The notes beneath the pieces are model-generated. The model was not told the DNA's origin. It searched no databases and saw only the letters and a program-made list of their open reading frames with translations. A stretch of DNA of 6,805 bases. Source: an uncultured Ruminococcus sp. GTDB lineage: Bacteria > Bacillota > Clostridia > Oscillospirales > Ruminococcaceae. The translations under genes were made by a program, and so were the position numbers. The stretch is taken from the NCBI GenBank assembly GCA_947176565.1, contig CAMWRC010000061.1:1-6805 (forward strand), in the 5' to 3' direction. Of the stretch, positions 1 to 6,227 are shown in pieces; positions within the stretch are counted from its first letter, which is position 1, and the number at the start of each line of letters is the position of its first letter.

Positions 1-46
1 CCAGCTAGTACGGGCTCGTGGGCTCGGAGATGTGTATCAGCGACAG
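1..46. other. Sequencing adapter (Nextera read-2/P7 end) left on contig end; not genomic
   Basis: Positions 13-46 match the 34-nt Nextera transposase read-2 adapter at 31 of 34 positions, with mismatches at 14, 38 and 41. The last 19 bases (28-46) correspond to the Tn5 mosaic end. Positions 5-12 (CTAGTACG) equal, from memory, the i7 index N702 as it reads in the P7 oligonucleotide, exactly where an index should sit. Positions 1-4 do not match P7 well. Genomic sequence therefore begins at about 47. Adapter and index together identify this as a library artefact rather than a real transposon end. Confidence 0.95.
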
Positions 47-1080
47 GAATATCATTCTTTACTTTGTCGGCAGCAGGATACCTTATGGAAATATACCGCG
101 GTGAAGTCAGGGCAGATATGAATATAATACGGTTTTCGCTGTATCTTATTATGTTTCCGCGGCTTATATTCGGTCCTCTTATGAGTTACAGCGGATTTGC
201 AGCGGCATTGAGACGGCGTCGCATGAATATTATGGAAATAGGTAGGGGGCTTTCGCTCTTTGTCAAAGGACTGGGAAAAAAAGTAATAGCTGCTGATTCT
301 CTCTATGCCCTGTACAGGGCAGTTGTCAGCACAAATACAGGAAATCTTTCACTGGTATCGGCATGGATTGGTGTAATATCATATGTATTGTGCCTGTATT
401 TTACGATGTCCGGTTTTTCTGATATGAGTACAGGGCTTTGCAGATGTTTCGGATTCAGATTTCCGAGTGGGTTCAACTATCCGATGTTCAGCGGAAAAAT
501 ACGCTTTTTTGCGGCGAAATGGCAGGTTCAGGCGGTTCATTGGTTCAGACGAAATATCACCCGTCCGCTGACTGCTCTTGTTGATAATCCGAGGCTGAAC
601 AAGGTTATATTCATTCTGGTATGGGCAATCGGCGGATTCTGGTATAGATTTTCAGTCAGCAGCATGATATTCGGATTTCTTATGGGAACGGCAATTATAA
701 TTGAAAACAGATTCAGAAATCTGAAATTCATGAAATCCAACGGAATACTTTACACATCTTTTGCTGTTATACTTATGTCCGTATTTCTTATGTCAGACGG
801 TATATCTGATTCTTTCCGTTATTTATGGGCAATGGCGGGCGGAAATGGTATAATTGCTGATTCCCTTGCTGCATATTTTGCAAGATATTATATAGTAGTG
901 CTTCTGGCATCGGTGTATGCTTCAACGGATTTGTTCAAGAATATGGTTGTAAGAGCTGAAAAAAGCCGTTTCAGATGGGCTGTATATATATTTTCGCCGG
1001 CAGTATCGCTTCTGCTTCTAATGGTATGTACGGCATTGATGTCATATTCTGGCAGTTCAGGACTGCTTCTGCTGCTGTAA
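47..1080 (+). CDS. MBOAT family membrane O-acyltransferase-like protein (AlgI/DltB type), 5'-truncated, catalytic histidines absent
   Basis: This is the C-terminal two thirds of an AlgI/DltB-like MBOAT. Such proteins normally pass acyl groups across the membrane to an extracytoplasmic partner that O-acylates cell-surface polymers. The frame is open from the adapter junction and reads ISFFTLSAAGY, matching the family's GISFYTFQ-type motif, so the TTG at 64 is internal and the true start (roughly 120-140 residues upstream) is missing. Counting from codon 64, family landmarks are YRGEVR (11-16), LIFGPLMSYSGF (34-45), SGFSDMSTGL (116-125) and FGFRFPSGFNYP (129-140), with several hydrophobic helices through to the C-terminus. 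The usual WHISLS motif reads WQVQAV (153-158; Gln154 for His) and the usual GLWHG motif reads GFWYR (191-195; Tyr194 for the catalytic His). His159 is the only nearby histidine. Family membership is secure; acyltransferase activity is doubtful. The partner gene starts 13 nt downstream. Confidence 0.9.
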
Positions 1081-1093
1081 GTGAGGTAATAGA

Positions 1094-2176
1094 ATGAAAT
1101 TATCAAAAAAAATAACTGCCGGAGTACTGATAATATTCATAGTGATGATGCCAATGCTTATGATACTCAGAAAATCATTCAGATTTCCGGAAGTAAGTCT
1201 GAAAAGCCTTTCTGACGGAAGCTTTGTACGGGAATTTGAAGAGCTGTTTGCAGATGGATTTTCATGGCGCAGTATGTGGGTAGCGGCAAGTGCAGAGATA
1301 AATTCACGTATCGGAGAACCGATAGTAAACGGCGTATATGTTGCAGACAGCAGACTTATTGATACAGGTTCAGCCGCGCAGTTTGATGCAGAAAAAACCG
1401 CTGATATTGTGAACCGTTTTTCAGAAAAATGCAGCGGAGCGGTTTATTTTGCGGCAATTCCGACTTCAGCGGGAATATACTGGGATATACTTCCGGAATA
1501 TATGTTCGGAACTACAGAGAAACAGAAAGCTGATATTCTCTATGAAAAACTTAATACGGATATACGTAAGATAGACGCATACAGCATACTTAAAATGCTC
1601 AGTGACAGTTATATATATTATCGTACCGATACAAAATGGACGTGTTACGGAGCATACTGTGTTTACAGGACTGTTGTCCAGAAGCTTGGATTTATGCCGG
1701 TATCATATGACAAGTATACAATACGCCATATGACTGACAGCTACAGGGGAAATCTCTACAGCAGAACACAGTATACAGAATCAAAATCAGACCAGCTTGA
1801 TATATACGAATATAACGACGGAACGGAAACTGCAAGCTGTATTGTATATGACAATCACGGAGGGAATTACAGTTGTGAGCTTTATAATACAGATGCAGTG
1901 GAAACTGATAATATGTACGACCTGTATCTGTGCAGCGGACAGCCGCTTGTAAAAATAAATACCACCGTGAATAATGACCGGCATCTTCTTGTGATAGGAG
2001 ATGAATTTGTACTGAATTTTGTACCGTTTCTTACAAAGCATTACAGCGAAATATCTGTGCTTTTCCCTGAATATATGGAAAAGGAAACAGATTATTTTGT
2101 TGATACTGACAGATATGAACAGACGCTTATACTACTTGGCATGGATAAAATGAATATACTGGAGATGATTAAGTAA
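1094..2176 (+). CDS. DHHW/AlgX-like (SGNH-fold) membrane-anchored partner of the MBOAT, catalytic residues replaced
   Basis: The 360-residue product has one N-terminal membrane anchor (about 8-25) and an extracytoplasmic domain resembling the clostridial DHHW family, related to AlgX/AlgJ SGNH-type acyltransferases that receive acyl groups from an MBOAT. Matching landmarks are FADGFSWR (52-59), AIPTSAGIYWDILPEY (121-136), YYRTD..W...GAY (175-188), YRGNLYSR (217-224) and LLVIGDxF...FVPFLTKHYSEI (298-320). The signature DHHW reads DTKW (179-182), losing both histidines. The GDS nucleophile motif reads GDE (302-304), replacing the serine with Glu. Everything else is well kept and the frame is intact, so this looks like a maintained non-catalytic or altered-chemistry protein rather than decay. 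The start is supported by GAGGT at 1083-1087, six nt before ATG. Co-transcription with the upstream MBOAT is the standard arrangement for this pair. Confidence 0.85.
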   Translation: MKLSKKITAGVLIIFIVMMPMLMILRKSFRFPEVSLKSLSDGSFVREFEELFADGFSWRSMWVAASAEINSRIGEPIVNGVYVADSRLIDTGSAAQFDAEKTADIVNRFSEKCSGAVYFAAIPTSAGIYWDILPEYMFGTTEKQKADILYEKLNTDIRKIDAYSILKMLSDSYIYYRTDTKWTCYGAYCVYRTVVQKLGFMPVSYDKYTIRHMTDSYRGNLYSRTQYTESKSDQLDIYEYNDGTETASCIVYDNHGGNYSCELYNTDAVETDNMYDLYLCSGQPLVKINTTVNNDRHLLVIGDEFVLNFVPFLTKHYSEISVLFPEYMEKETDYFVDTDRYEQTLILLGMDKMNILEMIK

Positions 2177-2178
2177 TT

Positions 2179-2949
2179 ATGAAAGCTTTAATAACAGGTG
2201 CAACATCAGGAATCGGAATGAGTATAGCAAAAAATCTCAGAAAAAGAGGCTGGGAACTGATACTCACCGGCAGAAATGAGAAGATTCTGAAGCATATGCA
2301 GAAAAATCTCGGCGGTACGGAAATAATTACCGCTGACCTTTCAGTTAAATCTGATGTATTCAGGGTGTATGATTTCTGCAAAAATAAAAATATTGATATG
2401 CTTGTGAATAATGCCGGATATGGCTTATTCGGCAGATTTGATGAAACTGACCTCGACGACGAAATAAACATGATAAATGTGAATATTACAGCGGTTCATA
2501 TATTGATGAAACTGTTTCTGCGTGGTTTCAGGCGGAAAAATCAAGGAATAATACTCAATGTGGCATCGTCGGCAGGATTTCTTACAGGACCGCTTATGTC
2601 GTCCTACTACGCATCAAAGAATTATGTTGTACGTCTCTCAATTGCGGCTGCGGAGGAACTCCGGCGCGAAAAATCAGATGTTAAGATTACTGTTTTATGT
2701 CCCGGACCTGTCAGCACTAATTTCAACAGACGTGCAGGAGTAACTTTCAGCGTTAAGCCAATAACAGCGGAAGATGCGGCAGATTACGCTGTTAGAAAGG
2801 CTCTTGCTGGAAAACTGATTGCAGTTCCTGAACTTACTATGAGAACAGGCATTTTTCTGTCAAGATTTGTTCCTCACCGGATTCTTGCAATGCTTGTATA
2901 TGGCATTCAGCAACGCAAGGAATCTGATGAAAATACTGGGAAAATATGA
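2179..2949 (+). CDS. Short-chain dehydrogenase/reductase (classical SDR), probably NADP(H)-dependent
   Basis: The 256-residue product is a Rossmann-fold oxidoreductase of the classical SDR family, with its motifs complete: the TGATSGIG cofactor loop (6-13), Arg32 after the second strand (TGRN), which usually favours NADP(H), TADLS (51-55), NNAG (77-80), catalytic Ser130, the YYASK motif giving Tyr143 and Lys147, and PGPVST (175-180). The catalytic Ser-to-Tyr spacing of 13 is normal. The substrate cannot be told from sequence. An SDR is also found in the dlt operon of Bacillus (DltE), so a role beside surface acylation genes has a precedent, but this protein is not an obvious DltE orthologue. 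ATG follows the previous stop by 2 nt and only a distant GGAG (2161-2164) precedes it, which suggests translational coupling. Its stop overlaps the next start as ATGA (2946-2949). Confidence 0.9.
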   Translation: MKALITGATSGIGMSIAKNLRKRGWELILTGRNEKILKHMQKNLGGTEIITADLSVKSDVFRVYDFCKNKNIDMLVNNAGYGLFGRFDETDLDDEINMINVNITAVHILMKLFLRGFRRKNQGIILNVASSAGFLTGPLMSSYYASKNYVVRLSIAAAEELRREKSDVKITVLCPGPVSTNFNRRAGVTFSVKPITAEDAADYAVRKALAGKLIAVPELTMRTGIFLSRFVPHRILAMLVYGIQQRKESDENTGKI

Positions 2950-3492
2950 AAAATATAAGCTACAGAGTCGCTCTCGGCGGAATTGTATCTGCGTTATGTC
3001 TGCTTTGTATGTTTCTGGCAGGAATAATGCCGTTATTCTATCTTCTGCTTCCCATGACTGCGGGAGTTCTTCTGATGATAATAGCAGAAGAAGTAAGTCT
3101 GAGCTGGGCGTGGCTGACATATGCATCAGTCAGTCTGCTTTCGCTTTTTATCACGGCTGATAAGGAATCCGCTCTTATATTTATAATGCTGTTCGGGCAT
3201 TATCCGATATTACGGATTTATCTCGGCAGACTGAAACCGCGCGGACTGCGGAATCTGATAAAAGCGACAGTATTCAATTTATGTGCGGCAGGCTTTTTTT
3301 ATGTGACTACGTTTATATTCGGCATAGACCAGATGCTGGACGATATGGGCGATTACGGAAAAATACGGCGCAATTGTTTTTCTTGTGCTGGCAAATGTAA
3401 TATTCGTGCTGTATGATTTCAATCTGGGGGCGGCATATGTTTTATATATAAAAAGGCTTATGCCACGACTTTTAAGGAAAAGGCGGCAGTGA
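2946..3492 (+). pseudogene. Small polytopic membrane protein of unknown function, frameshifted near its C-terminus
   Basis: The unbroken frame runs 2946-3416 (156 residues) and starts inside the stop codon of the SDR gene (ATGA overlap). It has about five hydrophobic segments (near 8-27, 29-47, 53-70, 75-92 and 105-125), with ALGGIVSAL at the N-terminus and FGHYPILR near 83-90. This layout loosely recalls ECF-transporter S-component-like or related small integral membrane proteins of Clostridia; I do not recognise a function. After residue 138 the frame becomes Cys/Arg-rich and unlike a membrane protein. The +1 frame instead gives KYGAIVFLVLANVIFVLYDF, an obvious transmembrane segment, then a basic tail KRLMPRLLRKRRQ ending at TGA 3490-3492, 2 nt before the next gene. 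Removing one A from the run 3359-3363 restores a continuous product of about 181 residues. It may be a real mutation or an assembly or sequencing error. Confidence 0.75.
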
Positions 3493-3494
3493 GC

Positions 3495-6047
3495 ATGAAG
3501 AATATAACATTGGGAATTACTGCTCATGTCGATTCCGGAAAAACGACTCTTGCAGAAGCAATGCTTTATGAATGCGGTGAAATACGTAAACTTGGCAGAG
3601 TAGACAGCGGAAATTCATTCCTTGATACTGATTCAATAGAGCGCGACAGGGGAATAACTATATTTTCAAGCAGGGCGGAGATGAACAGCGGAAATACACA
3701 TATAACGCTGCTTGATACACCAGGTCATGTGGATTTTTCAGCCGAAACCGAAAGAACAATGCAGATTCTGGATTATGCAGTTCTTGTGATAAGCGGAACT
3801 GACGGAGTTCAGAGTCACACCTCAACACTGTGGAAGCTGTTGAGAAAATATGAAGTTCCGGTTTTTATATTCGTGAATAAAATGGATTTACTTACAGCTG
3901 ATAGAAATGCAGTTCTTGAACGACTAAGGCAGAAGCTTTCAGACAGATGCGCTGATTTTTCAGATACTGAGGAAATATATGAAAATTCAGCGTCCTGCGA
4001 TGAAGAGCTTATGGAACTTTATCTTGAACGTGGCGGATTGACTGATTATGAACTGAAAAAAGCTGTTTCGGAACGAAGATTGTTTCCATGTATGTTCGGT
4101 TCAGCATTGAAGATGAACGGAATATCTGAACTTCTTGCGGTTATTGACAGGTTTACTTCTGAGCCGGAACGCTGTGAGCAGTTCGGAGCTAAGGTATATA
4201 AAATATCCTATGACAGCAAGGATACACGTCTTACTCATCTGAAAGTAATGGGCGGAGAGCTGAAAGTCCGCAGCGAGATTAAGTATACAGATTCAGAGGG
4301 CAGAGAAGTCACCGGAAAAGTAAGTTCAGTGCGTTTCTGTTCCGGAGAGAAATTCCGTACCGCTGAATCGGCAGCAGCAGGGGAAGTATGCGCAGTTACT
4401 GGTCTTGACGGAACATATGCCGGTCAGGGAATCGGCTGTATCAGAAATTCCGACAGGGCTATACTTGAACCAGTAATGACATACTGTATTGGTCTTCCGC
4501 CTGAAAAGAATGTATTTGAAGCTCTGAGGGATATGCGTAAGCTCGAAGATACAGAGCCGCAGCTCCATATTGTCTGGAATGAGGAACTGCATAAAATATA
4601 TATCCAGCTTATGGGTGCGGTTCAGATTGAAGTATTATCGCGTATAATATCAGAGCAATACGGATATGATGTGACATTCGAAAGCGGTTCGGCGGCATAT
4701 AAAGAAACAATATCCGGAATCGCAGAGGGCGTGGGGCATTATGAACCTTTACGCCACTATGCGGAAGTTCATCTGATATTAGAACCGCTTCCGCGTAACA
4801 GCGGATTGATATTTGATACAGCAGTTCCGGAAGATTTGCTTGACAGGAACTGGCAGAGGCTTATACTTACGCATTTAGAGGAAAAAATCCATAGGGGAGT
4901 TCTTACCGGTTCGCCGATAACCGATATGAAGATAACACTTGCCGCCGGAAAAGCACATCTCAAGCATACAGAGGGCGGTGATTTCCGTCAGGCAACATAC
5001 AGGGCTGTTCGTCATGGTCTGAGGAATGCAGAAAGTATACTTCTTGAACCGTATTACGAATATGAAATTGAAATTCCGTCAGAATATACAGGACGTGCTA
5101 TTGCCGATTTACAGCATATGTCAGCGGAATTTGATTCTCCTGAAATTGTCGGGGAGTCAGCAGTTATTAGAGGAACTGCGCCGGTTTCGGAACTCAATGA
5201 CTATCAGTCGGATATAATCAGCTATACAAGAGGAAAAGGACGGATTTCCTGTATAAACTGCGGATATCGGGAATGTCATAATTCAGAAGATGTAATAGCT
5301 GCTATAGGATACGACTGCGACAGTGATGTTGAAAACAGTGCGGATTCAATATTCTGTAGTCACGGCGCAGGAGTTAATATAAAATGGAATGAAGTATATC
5401 GTCATATGCATCTTCCGAGCTGTCTTGCTCCGGAGAAAAATAATCCGGAAATCAAAGAACCGGTACGGCGGAATAACTCAAAAGAAGTTTCAGACGAGGA
5501 ACTCATGGAAATCTTTGAGCGTACATACGGAAAGGTAAAGACAGAACAGAATCCACGTAAGGCATTCAGAACAGCAAAAGAACAGAAAGACTATTCAAAG
5601 CCGGTTAAACTTCCAAAATATGAGGGCGCGGATTATCTTCTTGTTGACGGGTACAATATCATATTTGCATGGGACGAACTGAAAAAAATTGCTGATGAAA
5701 ATCTCGACGCGGCAAGAGCCGAATTGATTAATCTGATGTGCAGTTATCAGGGCTGTACAGGATATGAAATAATAATCGTATTTGATGCGTACAGAGTAAA
5801 AGGCAAACATCGGGATATTGAAAAATATTACAATATCAGTATAGTATATACAAAGGAATCCGAAACTGCTGACAGCTATATTGAGCGTGTTACCCATGAA
5901 TTGTCAAAAACTCATCGTGTACGCGTTGCTACATCAGATGGACCGGAGCAGATGATAATTTTCGGAAATGGTGCTATGCGTATTTCGGCATCTGAGCTGA
6001 AAAAACGGCTTGACGATGCTGAGAAAGAAATGAAAAAATATATGTAG
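3495..6047 (+). CDS. EF-G/TetM-like translational GTPase fused to a C-terminal YacP/Rae1-type NYN endoribonuclease domain
   Basis: The 850-residue product carries a complete translational GTPase of the ribosomal-protection (TetM/EF-G) group: P-loop AHVDSGKTT (10-18), switch I RGIT with Thr55, DTPGH (74-78), NKMD (128-131) and SALK (203-206), then domains II to V (about 228-585). The domain IV loop that reads YSPVSTPADFR in Tet(M) is HLKHTEGGDFR here (488-498), so tetracycline protection is unlikely. A Cys/His-rich segment follows (586-643; CHN, FCSHGAG, HMH), then a charged linker, then an NYN_YacP domain (about 709-850) with VDGYNII (Asp718, Asn721), IVFDA (Asp764), TKESETADSYIE (Glu788, Asp793) and ATSDGPEQ (Asp815). 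This domain closely resembles Bacillus YacP/Rae1, which cuts mRNA in the ribosomal A site. The ATG at 3495 aligns with the Tet(M) start; GTG at 3489 (two extra residues) is possible. A purine-rich AAAAGG lies at 3478-3483. It is the last gene before a hairpin. Confidence 0.9.
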   Translation: MKNITLGITAHVDSGKTTLAEAMLYECGEIRKLGRVDSGNSFLDTDSIERDRGITIFSSRAEMNSGNTHITLLDTPGHVDFSAETERTMQILDYAVLVISGTDGVQSHTSTLWKLLRKYEVPVFIFVNKMDLLTADRNAVLERLRQKLSDRCADFSDTEEIYENSASCDEELMELYLERGGLTDYELKKAVSERRLFPCMFGSALKMNGISELLAVIDRFTSEPERCEQFGAKVYKISYDSKDTRLTHLKVMGGELKVRSEIKYTDSEGREVTGKVSSVRFCSGEKFRTAESAAAGEVCAVTGLDGTYAGQGIGCIRNSDRAILEPVMTYCIGLPPEKNVFEALRDMRKLEDTEPQLHIVWNEELHKIYIQLMGAVQIEVLSRIISEQYGYDVTFESGSAAYKETISGIAEGVGHYEPLRHYAEVHLILEPLPRNSGLIFDTAVPEDLLDRNWQRLILTHLEEKIHRGVLTGSPITDMKITLAAGKAHLKHTEGGDFRQATYRAVRHGLRNAESILLEPYYEYEIEIPSEYTGRAIADLQHMSAEFDSPEIVGESAVIRGTAPVSELNDYQSDIISYTRGKGRISCINCGYRECHNSEDVIAAIGYDCDSDVENSADSIFCSHGAGVNIKWNEVYRHMHLPSCLAPEKNNPEIKEPVRRNNSKEVSDEELMEIFERTYGKVKTEQNPRKAFRTAKEQKDYSKPVKLPKYEGADYLLVDGYNIIFAWDELKKIADENLDAARAELINLMCSYQGCTGYEIIIVFDAYRVKGKHRDIEKYYNISIVYTKESETADSYIERVTHELSKTHRVRVATSDGPEQMIIFGNGAMRISASELKKRLDDAEKEMKKYM

Positions 6048-6055
6048 TCAACTTA

Positions 6056-6083
6056 AGAGCCTGTTCAGTATTGAGCAGGCTCT
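6056..6083 (+). terminator. Intrinsic-terminator-like hairpin after the five-gene run
   Basis: The arms 6056-6067 and 6072-6083 pair as a 12-bp stem with one T-G wobble and a 4-nt GTAT loop. The outer eight pairs (AGAGCCTG/CAGGCTCT) are perfect. It begins 9 nt after the TAG of the GTPase-NYN gene. No U-run follows directly: the next bases are AAAATT, and a T5 run comes only at 6096-6100 after a second small A/T hairpin (AAAATT-ACTG-AATTTT, 6084-6099). It therefore fits a terminator by position and stem strength but not by a canonical tail. Confidence 0.65.
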
Positions 6084-6138
6084 AAAATTACTGAATTTTT
6101 ATGTCCGCAACCAAAATATTATAAAAAGAAACTGCCGG

Positions 6139-6153
6139 TTGACAAATTGTCAA
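6139..6153. promoter_or_regulatory. Perfect 15-bp dyad, candidate operator
   Basis: TTGACAA-A-TTGTCAA is an uninterrupted 7-1-7 inverted repeat in a short intergenic region. It lies just upstream of the predicted promoter of an XRE-type regulator, a usual place for a helix-turn-helix dimer site. Its left half also contains TTGACA, a consensus -35 hexamer, but no good -10 stands 16-18 bp downstream of it. The operator role is an inference. Confidence 0.5.
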
Positions 6154-6154
6154 G

Positions 6155-6204
6155 TACAGTTGATTGAAATACAGTGAAGTTTATGGTAAAATGAGTACAG
6201 TGAA
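6155..6204 (+). repeat. Three direct repeats of TACAGT(T/G)(G/A)A across the regulator promoter
   Basis: TACAGTTGA (6155-6163), TACAGTGAA (6170-6178) and TACAGTGAA (6196-6204) share the TACAGT core, and the last two are identical over nine bases. Start-to-start distances are 15 and 26 nt. They flank and overlap the predicted -35, spacer and transcription start. They may be half-sites for a regulator; chance recurrence in AT-rich DNA is possible. Confidence 0.4.
6164..6192 (+). promoter_or_regulatory. Sigma-A-type promoter for the XRE regulator
   Basis: A TTGAAA -35 box (6164-6169), a 17-nt spacer and a TAAAAT -10 box (6187-6192) preceded by TGG (6184-6186) form an extended -10 promoter. Transcription should start near 6199-6200, about 28 nt before the start codon. 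One mismatch per hexamer and ideal spacing make this the best promoter I see in the window. Confidence 0.75.
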
Positions 6205-6213
6205 AAAATTCAC
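6200..6213. promoter_or_regulatory. Short dyad at the predicted transcription start
   Basis: GTGAA-AAAA-TTCAC is a perfect 5-4-5 inverted repeat lying at the expected +1 site and directly before the ribosome binding site. A protein bound here would block transcription, so autorepression by the downstream regulator is plausible. The A-rich centre makes a chance palindrome possible. Confidence 0.4.
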
Positions 6214-6227
6214 ATGGAGGTATTTTT

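Noticed and set aside
28..46. Tn5/IS50 mosaic end as a real transposon boundary
   Set aside because: The mosaic end is embedded in the full library adapter with an index at the expected offset, so it is a preparation artefact.
64..66. TTG as the start of the MBOAT gene
   Set aside because: The frame is open upstream to the adapter and the upstream residues continue a family motif (ISFFT), so the start lies outside the window.
2867..3160. 97-codon + strand frame spanning the SDR/membrane-protein junction
   Set aside because: It overlaps two better-supported genes, has no convincing ribosome binding site and no family resemblance.
3359..3363. Programmed frameshift or transcriptional slippage in the small membrane protein gene
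   Set aside because: A five-A run is short for slippage and no recoding element such as an internal Shine-Dalgarno or downstream pseudoknot is evident; a plain indel or error is simpler.
3489..3491. GTG as the start of the GTPase-NYN gene
   Set aside because: It overlaps the restored stop of the upstream gene and adds only two residues; ATG 3495 matches the Tet(M) N-terminus. It is not excluded, since the AAAAGG spacing would suit it.
3495..6047. Calling the gene a tetracycline-resistance determinant
   Set aside because: The drug-site loop of domain IV differs from Tet(M) and the protein carries an additional nuclease domain; similarity alone does not support the phenotype.
6139..6167. TTGACA at 6139-6144 as the -35 of the regulator promoter
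   Set aside because: The hexamer 17 bp downstream (GATTGA) is a poor -10; TTGAAA/TAAAAT with an extended TG is much better.
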